The notes beneath the pieces were generated by a model that was not told the DNA's origin, did not search any database, and saw only the letters and a list, made by a program, of their open reading frames with translations. DNA of 35,739 nt from a bacterium (GTDB lineage: Bacteria > Verrucomicrobiota > Kiritimatiellia > RFP12 > UBA1067). Shown one piece after another: positions 26,930 to 34,391 of the stretch. The first letter of the stretch is position 1. Every line of letters starts with the position of its first letter. Location: the NCBI GenBank assembly GCA_030537465.1, contig JAUNMP010000027.1, forward strand, positions 1 through 35,739, read 5' to 3'. The position numbers and the translations under genes are program-made.

Positions 26930-27700
26930 TCACCCCGGAAGACGAAGACCGCCATCGATCATGATGGTCGTGCCGGTGATGTAGCGCCCGGCGTCGGAGG
27001 CGAGCAGCACGGCCGTGCCGGCCGCGTCCTCCGGGCGCGCATAGTCATGCATGGGAATCGCGTTCATCACCTTCTCGGCATAGACAGGGTTGCCGAGGGC
27101 CTCCTTGTTGCGATCCGTCGCGAAGACTCCGGGGCAGAGGTTGTTCACCGTGATGCCTTCCTTGGAGATCTGGCGCGCGAGATTGCGCACGAGGTTCTCC
27201 TGCGCACTCTTCGACGCGGCATAGACGGCCATCATCGGGTGCGGACGCTGCTCCTGCACGCTGCCGACGACGATCATGCGGCCCCAACCCTGCGCCTTCA
27301 TGTGCGGATAAGCCATCTGGAACATCTGGAACGTGGCATTGAAGTTCACCTGCATCTGCCACTGCATCTCCTCGAGCGGAATCTCGTTCCAGGGAACGTT
27401 CTTCTGCACGGAGGCGTTGCAGATGACGATGTCCGGCTCCACACCGCGCTCGCGCATCTGCGCGAAGATGTCGGCAATGGACCCCGGGCTCGAGAGGTCG
27501 CCCGTCACGGCGAAGGATTCGGGTGCGAATGCCTGCACGGCCGCGAGCGACTCGTCCAGCGGCTGCGAGGGTTTCGACCCATGGACCACGACTCGGGCGC
27601 CAAATTCGGCGAGTCCCGCCGCGATGGCGCGGCCAATGCCGCGCGCGCTTCCCGTCACAAGGGCGCAACGCCCCGTCAAATCAAACTTTTCCTTCAGCAT
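26930..27700 (-). CDS. Short-chain dehydrogenase/reductase (gluconate 5-dehydrogenase-like)
   Basis: 256 residues, the usual classical SDR length. Nucleotide-binding TGSARGIG (16-23), the CNAS variant of NNAG (about 94-97), N119, catalytic S147, and Y160-x3-K164 (YAASK). The C-terminal YITGTTIMIDGGLRLPG is typical of sugar-acid or 3-oxoacyl SDRs. A basic residue after the GxGxxG fold (HGSKPSQ) suggests NADPH use. It probably oxidises or reduces a sugar or sugar acid from the neighbouring glycan enzymes. The ATG is 2 nt after the stop of the amylase-family gene, so the two are co-transcribed. Substrate is not readable from sequence. Confidence 0.9.
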   Translation of the reverse strand: MLKEKFDLTGRCALVTGSARGIGRAIAAGLAEFGARVVVHGSKPSQPLDESLAAVQAFAPESFAVTGDLSSPGSIADIFAQMRERGVEPDIVICNASVQKNVPWNEIPLEEMQWQMQVNFNATFQMFQMAYPHMKAQGWGRMIVVGSVQEQRPHPMMAVYAASKSAQENLVRNLARQISKEGITVNNLCPGVFATDRNKEALGNPVYAEKVMNAIPMHDYARPEDAAGTAVLLASDAGRYITGTTIMIDGGLRLPG

Positions 27701-27702
27701 GT

Positions 27703-29121
27703 TCAGAACTCCACTGCAATGTAGCCATACGGACCCGCCTTGCACAAACCTTCGGCGGTGATTTCGAAATTTTCGGCAAGAAGTCTCTTCGCCCCTGTCG
27801 CAATCATCAAGTCGCCCGGCTTGAACGCGGCGGCCTTGCCCGTGACGTTGGCGGAGACGAACACCTTGCGGTCGCCCAGACGGCGCACGAACGAGATGAC
27901 GCCCTGCGACTCGCCGTCCTTCACCCAATCCATGGTGCCATCATAGAAGACAGGGTCGTCGTGATGCATCTTCGCGAGCGTACGGATGAGCGCAAGGCGC
28001 TTCTGTCCGGCGGGCTGAAGAGCACGCGCCCAGTCGACGGTCTTGTACGCGCGGGCGGGATGCTCGACGGGCGCGAAGAAGGAGTTGCGTGCGTTGTCGG
28101 CGATTTCGTTTCCGTTGAAGACGAGCGGCAATCCACGCCGGAGGAAGGTCAGCACGAAGGCGGCGTTGCCGGCTTCGACGGGGAGCACGCGGTCGAAGCG
28201 GTCATTCCAGTCGTCCGTCGCCGTGTCGTGGTTGTCCATGAAGCAGAACATGAGCGAACCGGCGGGAATCTTCTCCTCATAGGCACGAACGTGATCCATC
28301 CGCTCCGGGAAGGTCTTGCCCTTGACATGGGAAAAGGCTCGTGAAGCGGGCACCAGCTGCTGACGCAGCGTGAAGCTCCACGGCCAGGCGTAGCAGGCGT
28401 CGAAAGCCTTCTCCAGCCATTCGGCCTTAGTGCCCTCGTTGATCATCACCAGTTCGGGAGTGACCTTCTGGCAGGCCGTTGTGGCCTCGACCCAGAAGTC
28501 GATCGGTACCTGGTCGCCCACGTCGCAGCGGAAACCATCGCAGCCGAGGCGCATCCAGTGCAGCATCGAGTCGATCAGGTACTTCCGCACATCCTTCGAC
28601 TCGAAGTTGACGAAAGGGAAGTGCCAGTAGGTCGTGCGGACCGAACCATCGGGATTCTTCTGGAAGGCGTCCGGGTACATGTCCTTCAGGACGTTGTTCG
28701 GCCCACAGTGCAGATAGACGAGGTCCATGTAGACCTTCATTCCAAGGGCATGAGCCTTGTCGTTGAACGCCTTGAAATCAGCGTCCTTTCCATATTCAGG
28801 ATCGATCTTGTCGTAGTTGGAGATGCGGTAGGAATTCTTCGGCGACCCGTACCCGCTCTTGTGCTGGCGCGGCGACCAGCCGGTTTCGTCCATGTCGCAG
28901 TCCATCTCCACGAACGGCGCGAGATAGACGACGTCCACGCCTGCGGCGCGCACGTGTTCGAGCATCTCGGTGGCGGCCTTGAAGTTGCCGTCGCGCGTGA
29001 AGTTGCGCAGCACGACCTGGTAGACGGTCGCGCGCTTCAGATATTCGGGCGTGGGGCGCATCGCAGCCCACGACATCCCGACCATAGCCAGGACGGCGGC
29101 AGTGAACAGAATTTTTTTCAT
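27703..29121 (-). CDS. Secreted GH13 alpha-amylase-family glycoside hydrolase
   Basis: 472 residues with signal peptide 1-19 (MKKILFTAAVLAMVGMSWA). The (beta/alpha)8 barrel begins at YLKRATVYQVVLRNFTRDGNF. Conserved regions: MKVYMDLVYLHCGPNN (region I, with H replaced by L-Y-L-H), GFRCDVG with nucleophile D200, MINEGT with acid/base E229, and FMDNHDT with H298/D299. The C-terminal beta domain is short. GH13 enzymes act on alpha-glucans or related alpha-glycosides. It is the first gene of an operon with the SDR, beta-CASP and kinase genes, and its -10 box ends 8 nt before the ATG. No obvious starch-binding module is present; the specificity is uncertain. Confidence 0.88.
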   Translation of the reverse strand: MKKILFTAAVLAMVGMSWAAMRPTPEYLKRATVYQVVLRNFTRDGNFKAATEMLEHVRAAGVDVVYLAPFVEMDCDMDETGWSPRQHKSGYGSPKNSYRISNYDKIDPEYGKDADFKAFNDKAHALGMKVYMDLVYLHCGPNNVLKDMYPDAFQKNPDGSVRTTYWHFPFVNFESKDVRKYLIDSMLHWMRLGCDGFRCDVGDQVPIDFWVEATTACQKVTPELVMINEGTKAEWLEKAFDACYAWPWSFTLRQQLVPASRAFSHVKGKTFPERMDHVRAYEEKIPAGSLMFCFMDNHDTATDDWNDRFDRVLPVEAGNAAFVLTFLRRGLPLVFNGNEIADNARNSFFAPVEHPARAYKTVDWARALQPAGQKRLALIRTLAKMHHDDPVFYDGTMDWVKDGESQGVISFVRRLGDRKVFVSANVTGKAAAFKPGDLMIATGAKRLLAENFEITAEGLCKAGPYGYIAVEF

Positions 29122-29129
29122 ATGCCGCT

Positions 29130-29138
29130 AGTATAGCA
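29130..29138 (-). promoter_or_regulatory. Extended -10 promoter of the GH13 operon (leaderless or near-leaderless)
   Basis: TGCTATACT on the minus strand with 8 nt to the ATG (29121). A possible TTGCCG -35 lies 19 nt upstream. The predicted start is 0-2 nt before the ATG. Confidence 0.55.
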
Positions 29139-29160
29139 TAAATTCCGTCTGAAACGGCAA

Positions 29161-29186
29161 GCGCGCGGCAGTTGCCCGCCACGCGC
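29161..29186 (-). terminator. Candidate terminator downstream of the RraA-family gene
   Basis: GCGCGCGGC (29161-29169) and GCCACGCGC (29178-29186) form a GC-rich stem of nine positions with one mismatch and an 8-nt loop. On the minus strand it lies about 35 nt after the RraA stop and is followed by CTTGCCGTTT, an imperfect T tract. It would separate this unit from the GH13 operon. Confidence 0.4.
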
Positions 29187-29219
29187 CCTTCTTCATTATT
29201 CTCTCGGAGCTATTACCGA

Positions 29220-29975
29220 TCAGAAATAGCCGCCCTTGTCGATGATCTCGCTGATCGTGTCGCCCTGGCGGACCCAGCTGAAGATGTCCACTTCGTTGCG
29301 CTCGATGCCCTCGGCGCGGAGCAGCACATCATAGGCGATTTCGCGCGGAATGCACAGAACGCCGTCAATGTCGCCGAAGATGATGTCGCCAGGGCGCACC
29401 GTCACCTTGCCGATCTTCACCGGCACCTGGTAGTGCGTGATCATGCAGCGACCGAGCGAACCATTCGAGGTGCGGTAGCGATAGAAGATCGGGAAGTCCT
29501 GTTCGAGAATCTGCTTCGTGTCGCGGATGCCGCCGGCGATGACCGCGCCGCGGATACCCTTCGTCATGGCCGTTGCCGTCATGACGCCGCCCCAAAGCGA
29601 GGCCTCGACGTCGTTCGACGTATCCCAGACCACCACGCCATTCGGCTTGAAATCGTCCAGCATCTGCGCGCGGAACGTCATCTCGCCCTCGATCATCACG
29701 TTCGGGGAGCTCTTCACGGTGAAGGCCTCGCCACAGACAGTCATGTGATCGCGGAGCGGCATAATGTCGCTCGGCAGGTTCTGGTCCAGGAGCGTGAGCT
29801 CGCGCATCACGTCGTTGATCGCGCCCGTGTAGAGCTTCTCATAACGCTCGCAGAGCTCCTTGATCGGAATCGGAATCTCGCAGTTGGGGATGCGCTGACG
29901 CGTGGCGATCAGCTTGTCCAGTTTCATGAGGCCGGCTTCCTTCGCCTTGCCCCGCATGTCCTTGAGTGACGGCAT
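29220..29975 (-). CDS. RraA-family protein (HMG/CHA aldolase-like)
   Basis: 251 residues; the ATG at 29975 has AAAGGAG 8 nt upstream. The core segment GGVMTATAMTKGIRGAVIAGGIRD (R151, D152) is the signature of the RraA/4-hydroxy-4-methyl-2-oxoglutarate aldolase fold, followed by PIFYRYRT and PGDIIFGDIDGVLCIPREIA. Family members cleave oxaloacetate or hydroxy-oxoacids with a divalent metal, or bind RNase E as RraA. A longer N-terminus (about 50 residues) than E. coli RraA points to the aldolase/decarboxylase branch, often found with sugar-acid catabolism. It lies 75 nt after the aminopeptidase gene, past a heptamer repeat tract. Activity is an inference. Confidence 0.85.
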   Translation of the reverse strand: MPSLKDMRGKAKEAGLMKLDKLIATRQRIPNCEIPIPIKELCERYEKLYTGAINDVMRELTLLDQNLPSDIMPLRDHMTVCGEAFTVKSSPNVMIEGEMTFRAQMLDDFKPNGVVVWDTSNDVEASLWGGVMTATAMTKGIRGAVIAGGIRDTKQILEQDFPIFYRYRTSNGSLGRCMITHYQVPVKIGKVTVRPGDIIFGDIDGVLCIPREIAYDVLLRAEGIERNEVDIFSWVRQGDTISEIIDKGGYF

Positions 29976-29992
29976 GGTGTGTCTCCTTTGAT

Positions 29993-30034
29993 GTTTAAAG
30001 TTTCAGGTTCACTGTTCAAAGTTCAAGGTTGAAT
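29993..30034. repeat. Six tandem heptamers (GTTYAAR-like)
   Basis: GTTTAAA, GTTTCAG, GTTCACT, GTTCAAA, GTTCAAG and GTTGAAT follow one another without gaps, between the M18 stop (30051) and the ribosome-binding site of the RraA gene. It is a degenerate 7-bp short tandem repeat of the type dispersed in some genomes. Confidence 0.6.
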
Positions 30035-30050
30035 GCGCTGAACCGGCCCC

Positions 30051-31376
30051 TTACCCGGCGAAGAACGCGGCGTAGGCCTTCTTCGTGTGGTAGCAGTCGT
30101 GCTTGGAGGCGAGCTCCCATGGCGCGTGCATGTTGAGGAGTGGCGTACCGAAGTCGAGCACATCCATGCCGAAGCGGGCCATGAACTTGGCGATTGTGCC
30201 GCCGCCGCCCTTCTCCTGCCTGCCGAGCTCGGCCATCTGCCAGTCGACGCCGCCCTTCGCCATCATGCGACGAATTTCGGCGATGAACTCCGCACGGCAG
30301 TCGCTGGCGCCGCCCTTGGTGGGCCCGCCCGTGTACTTGCTTGCCGCAGGCCCTTTTCCAAGACGCGCCTCGTTCCCCGTCGAATTGACGTCGCCAAAGT
30401 GGGGATCGGCTGCGGCCGTCACGTCGGCCGAGAGCATCGTGGAGGCCTCCAGTGCACGGCGAACGTCGATATCGCGGGCGCCCCCCTTCCCCTCTCGTTC
30501 GATCAGCTCGGCGACCGTGTTCTCGAAGAACGAACTCGCCATGCCACTCGCACCCTCGCTGCCGATCTCCTCCTTGTCGCAGAGGATGCAGGCACAGGTA
30601 CGGTCCGGTGCGGACTTCGCCTTCGCCACGTCCACCAGGGCGCTCAGGCCCGCATAGGCGCAGACGCGGTCGTCGTGGCCATAGGCGGCGATGAGGGAAC
30701 GATCGAGACCGACCTCGCGCGGTCCACCCGCCGGAACGATTTCAAGCTCGGCGGAGAGGAGGTCCTCCTCCGAGACCCCGTACTTGTCGCCCAACAACTT
30801 CACCAGCGCACTCCGCTCGCCCAGGCTCGCGATCACGTCAAGATCCTCGGCCGGATAGAAGTCCTTCTGGGACTTCTCCGCCTGGTCCTTGCCCAGATGC
30901 GGCAGAATATCGGAGATCATGAACACGGGATCACCCGGCTCGTCACCGATCGCGATCTCGACCTTCGTGCCGTCTGTCTTGACGATCACGCCGTAGAGCG
31001 CGAGCGGAAGGACCAGCCACTGGAACTTCTTGATGCCGCCATACATATGGGTGTCGAAGTAGACGACGCCTTCCTTCTCGTAGACGGGACGCGGCTTGAG
31101 GTCGAGACGCGGCGCGTCCGTATGGCCGCCGACCACGCGGATGCCCTTCGCGCTCGGCGCCTTTCCAATCACGCACGCCATCAACGTCTTGCCGTGATAG
31201 CCGCGGAACACACGGTCGCCCGCCTTGAGGGACTTCGCGGACGCCAGATCTTTGAATCCGGCCTTCTCCAACAGATCTACGGCCGCCGCATAGCAACGAC
31301 GCTCGGTCTTCCCCTTTGCAAGGAAATCCATGTACTCGGCACAGTAGGGCGCCTCCAGATTCTTGTCTTTCTTCAT
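30051..31376 (-). CDS. M18-family aspartyl/leucyl aminopeptidase
   Basis: 441 residues from the ATG at 31376, with AGGAG 8 nt upstream. The frame extends further, but that stretch is Cys/Arg-rich and overlaps the permease gene. Dinuclear metal site of clan MH: GGHTDAPRLD (H85, D87), GHDDR (D235, bridging), CDKEEIGS (E269 general base, E270), SADVT (D318) and the C-terminal NMHAPWE histidine. Length and layout fit M18 peptidases, which remove N-terminal (often acidic) residues from peptides in the cytosol. It has no signal peptide. It follows the ABC permease gene by 10 nt, which suggests the transporter and peptidase are co-expressed. Confidence 0.92.
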   Translation of the reverse strand: MKKDKNLEAPYCAEYMDFLAKGKTERRCYAAAVDLLEKAGFKDLASAKSLKAGDRVFRGYHGKTLMACVIGKAPSAKGIRVVGGHTDAPRLDLKPRPVYEKEGVVYFDTHMYGGIKKFQWLVLPLALYGVIVKTDGTKVEIAIGDEPGDPVFMISDILPHLGKDQAEKSQKDFYPAEDLDVIASLGERSALVKLLGDKYGVSEEDLLSAELEIVPAGGPREVGLDRSLIAAYGHDDRVCAYAGLSALVDVAKAKSAPDRTCACILCDKEEIGSEGASGMASSFFENTVAELIEREGKGGARDIDVRRALEASTMLSADVTAAADPHFGDVNSTGNEARLGKGPAASKYTGGPTKGGASDCRAEFIAEIRRMMAKGGVDWQMAELGRQEKGGGGTIAKFMARFGMDVLDFGTPLLNMHAPWELASKHDCYHTKKAYAAFFAG

Positions 31377-31386
31377 CTCGAATCTC

Positions 31387-32664
31387 CTAGGAATGATCCG
31401 CCAAGGGCTTACGGCGGACAATGAACGCAGTCGCACCCAGCAACAGCAGCGGCAGCAGCACCCCACTGACAAGAGTGCACTTCAGAAGCTCGCCCCATTC
31501 AATGCAGGAATCCGTCGCAAGCGCGGAAACCGGTTCCATCTCCCCCGCGGTCGACGTGAGCGCGTAGACGGTCCTCGTGATGAGCAGACCGATCTTGTTC
31601 GAAAGCGTCGTCTCGACCTCGTCGGGGAACTGAATCACCACACTAGGAGCCATGAGCGCAACGGCCACCGTGACGAGAGACGTGAAGACCGCGACGGGAC
31701 GCGACAATGCAGAAGAGAGGAATAGACCAAAGGCAGAGAGAAGCGCCGTCACCACGAGCATCTGCACAACCGCGCGGGCAAGGTTCATGCCGAAGGAATC
31801 CGCCGGAACCAGAACCTCCAGATCCCGCCGCGGACGCAGCATCACCAGCTCCTTCCCCGTGTTCGTGAACTTCAGCTCCAGTCCCTCAACCTTCTCCACC
31901 CTCTCAACCCTCTCTACCTTCTCACCCCTCTTGAGCGGCACATTGACCACCGACTGGGTCTTGTTGGAAACGACAGCCGAGAATCCTCCCAGAGTGAACA
32001 CGCCCTCGAGCGGAGAGCGGAGGTCGAACTGCGTCGCGAAGCGAACGCGTACCAGCATATTCGTCGCGTTCTCCAAAGATGCGTCAAACGGCCAGGAGAT
32101 GCTCTCGCCGGAACGGACCACATCGTAGCGGTCAAGTTCCTTGTTGGTGAGCAGCCGCAGCACCGCGGAGCGAGGCGCCTTCTTGACGAACTCAGGCGTC
32201 TTTGGATTCGCCAGATACTCGTCCATCATCTCCCGAGCCTTTTCAACCGGAGAAGGCAGCGTGGGCGCGAAATGATGCATGCAGGGCGGCGGATCCGGCA
32301 CGTGAACCAGAGTCAGGACAGCCGTGAACGAATAGACCAGCACGCCCACCAGGCAAAGCGCAAGCCACTTTCCGAAGGCGACACCGACAGCCGAAGCCGG
32401 CCTCACCACGGTGAGTGAAAGACGGAACCGTTCCCGCTCCTGTGCAAAGAACCCACAGGCGCAGGCTAGAATCGCGATGACCGTAAACGCATAGGTCGTG
32501 CCCGGCACGGCCCGAACGAACATCTCGCGCCAACCCTCCGCCGTGCCATCACTCCGCACAAGCGCAGGAAGCAGAAGATGCGCCAACGCCGTCGCCACCA
32601 GCAACAGCGTCAGCACATGGCCGCGCACCAGGGCACGCCACGCCAGTAGAAAGGACTGTTTCAC
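31387..32664 (-). CDS. ABC transporter permease with large extracytoplasmic loop
   Basis: 425 residues. It starts at GTG 32664, overlapping the ATPase stop (GTGA). Three hydrophobic segments lie in residues 10-120, followed by a soluble region of about 125-290 and three or more further segments (about 295-345 and 395-415), an ABC-2/NosY-type layout with an expanded second-half loop. Within the loop, KRGEKVERVERVEKVEG is a charged insertion encoded by the 9-bp tandem repeat. With the adjacent ATPase and second permease it should form an exporter or a membrane-remodelling complex; the substrate is unknown. Confidence 0.75.
   Translation of the reverse strand: MKQSFLLAWRALVRGHVLTLLLVATALAHLLLPALVRSDGTAEGWREMFVRAVPGTTYAFTVIAILACACGFFAQERERFRLSLTVVRPASAVGVAFGKWLALCLVGVLVYSFTAVLTLVHVPDPPPCMHHFAPTLPSPVEKAREMMDEYLANPKTPEFVKKAPRSAVLRLLTNKELDRYDVVRSGESISWPFDASLENATNMLVRVRFATQFDLRSPLEGVFTLGGFSAVVSNKTQSVVNVPLKRGEKVERVERVEKVEGLELKFTNTGKELVMLRPRRDLEVLVPADSFGMNLARAVVQMLVVTALLSAFGLFLSSALSRPVAVFTSLVTVAVALMAPSVVIQFPDEVETTLSNKIGLLITRTVYALTSTAGEMEPVSALATDSCIEWGELLKCTLVSGVLLPLLLLGATAFIVRRKPLADHS
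31883..31933. repeat. 9-bp tandem repeat inside the ABC permease gene
   Basis: On the minus (coding) strand the units are GGGTGAGAA, GGTAGAGAG, GGTTGAGAG, GGTGGAGAA, GGTTGAGGG. They specify the (V/R)E(K/R)VE-type charged segment. The consensus nonamer GGKTGAGAR is shared with 2697-2732, where it lies in the opposite orientation relative to the gene. Confidence 0.75.
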
Positions 32665-33440
32665 GTCTCGGAACCCACCCTTTGAACCGCCCCACTCGAC
32701 TGGAGCCGTGAAACGAAATAGTCCTCAAGCGCATGGCGCTTGTCGGCGGCGGCCTCCACGATGTTTGCGACCCTCCCTCCGCCGACGACTTTTCCATGGG
32801 ACAGAATCGCGACGCGCGAACAGACGTCCTGCATGTCGAAGAGCTGGTGCGAAGTCACGAGGATCGTCATCCCATCCGCGGAAAGCCTGCCGATCAGCTC
32901 CTTCACCTCGCGCGTACCGATGGGGTCTAGTCCCGACGTCGGCTCATCGAGGATCAGCAGCTCCGGACGGGAAACGAGCGCACTCGCGAAGGCAACGCGT
33001 CGGGCCATCCCCTTCGAGAAGCCGCCGACCGCGCGATTGGCCTGCTCCTTCAACCCAACCTGTTCCAACAGCTCGTCGGCGCGTGCCTTCGCCGTACGCC
33101 CATCCAGCTCGGAAAGCCCCGCATAGTAGAGCACCGTCTCTTTTGCGGTGAGAAAAGGGTGCAGATAGGAAAGCTCGGGCAGATACCCAAGACGGGCCCT
33201 GGCCGCATGCGAACGCGGGGAAAGCCCGAAGAGCCTAACCGTGCCACTCGTCGGCGTCAGCAGGCCGAGAATCATCTTGATGGTCGTCGACTTCCCCGAA
33301 CCATTGGGGCCCAGGAGGCCAAACACGTCCCCTCGTTCAACGGTGAGGTCGATGCCGTTGACCGCCTCGGCGACAGGACGGAACCAGAAGTCGCGGAACG
33401 TCTTCCGCAGTCCGCTAATCTCAATCACGGAATCGCTCAT
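32661..33440 (-). CDS. ABC transporter ATP-binding protein
   Basis: 259 residues. Walker A GPNGSGKST (44-52), Q-loop region YLPELSYLHPFLTAKETV, signature FSKGMARR (141-148), Walker B LLILDEPTSGLDP (161-173), H-loop H198. The FSKGM signature and the CcmA/NatA-like layout place it with ABC-2 exporter ATPases. It overlaps the genes on both sides by 4 nt (ATGA upstream, GTGA downstream), which indicates a tightly coupled permease-ATPase-permease unit on the cytosolic face of the inner membrane. Confidence 0.93.
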   Translation of the reverse strand: MSDSVIEISGLRKTFRDFWFRPVAEAVNGIDLTVERGDVFGLLGPNGSGKSTTIKMILGLLTPTSGTVRLFGLSPRSHAARARLGYLPELSYLHPFLTAKETVLYYAGLSELDGRTAKARADELLEQVGLKEQANRAVGGFSKGMARRVAFASALVSRPELLILDEPTSGLDPIGTREVKELIGRLSADGMTILVTSHQLFDMQDVCSRVAILSHGKVVGGGRVANIVEAAADKRHALEDYFVSRLQSSGAVQRVGSET

Positions 33441-34378
33441 GGCAGCTCCCTTCCCTGCAACAACACCGACCCGGCCAGCAACCAGAAGACCGTTAACAGG
33501 ACCGCACCCAGAAAGGACAGACCGACCTCGTCCATCGCGAGCGTCGCCCCGAATGCGAGATCATCCACCAGCCAATAGCGCTGGATTGCCGGCAGGATGG
33601 CCCGTACAGGCCAGACGAAAGAGGAAATCACGGCCGCCGAGACCAGCGCCACCGTCGGCGCCGGCTTCAACCGCACCGCCAACGCCCCGGCCAACACAAT
33701 GAAGACGACACAAGCACTTACAAGCAGCCCAAGGGCGGGGACCATCCGCCACTGAAGCGCCCCGACAGTGGCAATGAACCCGTCGTGACCAAAGGGCGTG
33801 GCGACAACCAGAGCCAAGGGCTGCGCCAGAGCCAACAACACGCAGGCTGTCACACAGAACCGTGCACGGACAAAGCGATTCGCCGCCGCCGCGAGGGCGA
33901 ATCCTCCCAGAGTCAGACATGTACCCGCCGCAAGTCCCGGCTGCCAAATGCGTGACGACTCACCTTCCTCGCAGCAAGTCGCCTGGTGAGCCCCCTCCGC
34001 CGAGGCATAGGTGGCCAGCAGCGTGGCCGCGGCAACTGCGACGGAGAAGATTCCAAACGCGAAAACAACCCCCGCGATCTTCGAGCAGAAAAACAGGGGA
34101 CGCGGAACCGGACGCGCCAAGGCCGCAGCGGCCGTTCCCGACGCGATCTCGCCACCAATCACGCGCACGGCGGCGGCCGTTGCGAAGACAAGCCCGAAGA
34201 CCAGCAAGGCGGAGAATCCGCACTCGCGCGCCAGACGCCCCGGCTCCCCGAACTGGTGGTAGTGGAACACGGGCGCCAGATGAATCGTCAACAGCGCAAC
34301 AAGGAACAGAACCGCAGAAAGAGGTTCGGCCAACGCTTCAAGCGTGGCCGAACGTGCTAGTGCCAGAAACCGACGCAT
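33437..34378 (-). CDS. ABC-2-type transporter permease
   Basis: 313 residues from the ATG at 34378, with GAGGAG about 10 nt upstream. The frame reaches further but that part is Arg/Ser-rich noise over the neighbouring gene. It has about six to seven hydrophobic segments and the GGEIASGTAAAALARPVPRPLFFCSK motif, typical of ABC-2/NosY-like permeases (the GE-SG-L--P-SR--F---K pattern). A short loop with a Cys-Cys pair (ATCCEEGE) lies near residue 140. It pairs with the ATPase it overlaps. Substrate is unknown. Confidence 0.8.
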   Translation of the reverse strand: MRRFLALARSATLEALAEPLSAVLFLVALLTIHLAPVFHYHQFGEPGRLARECGFSALLVFGLVFATAAAVRVIGGEIASGTAAAALARPVPRPLFFCSKIAGVVFAFGIFSVAVAAATLLATYASAEGAHQATCCEEGESSRIWQPGLAAGTCLTLGGFALAAAANRFVRARFCVTACVLLALAQPLALVVATPFGHDGFIATVGALQWRMVPALGLLVSACVVFIVLAGALAVRLKPAPTVALVSAAVISSFVWPVRAILPAIQRYWLVDDLAFGATLAMDEVGLSFLGAVLLTVFWLLAGSVLLQGRELP

Positions 34379-34391
34379 TCCGCGCCGCTCC

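Noticed and set aside
31377-31472. N-terminal extension of the M18 peptidase
   Set aside because: Cys/Arg-rich sequence overlapping the permease gene; the ATG at 31376 with AGGAG is a standard start.
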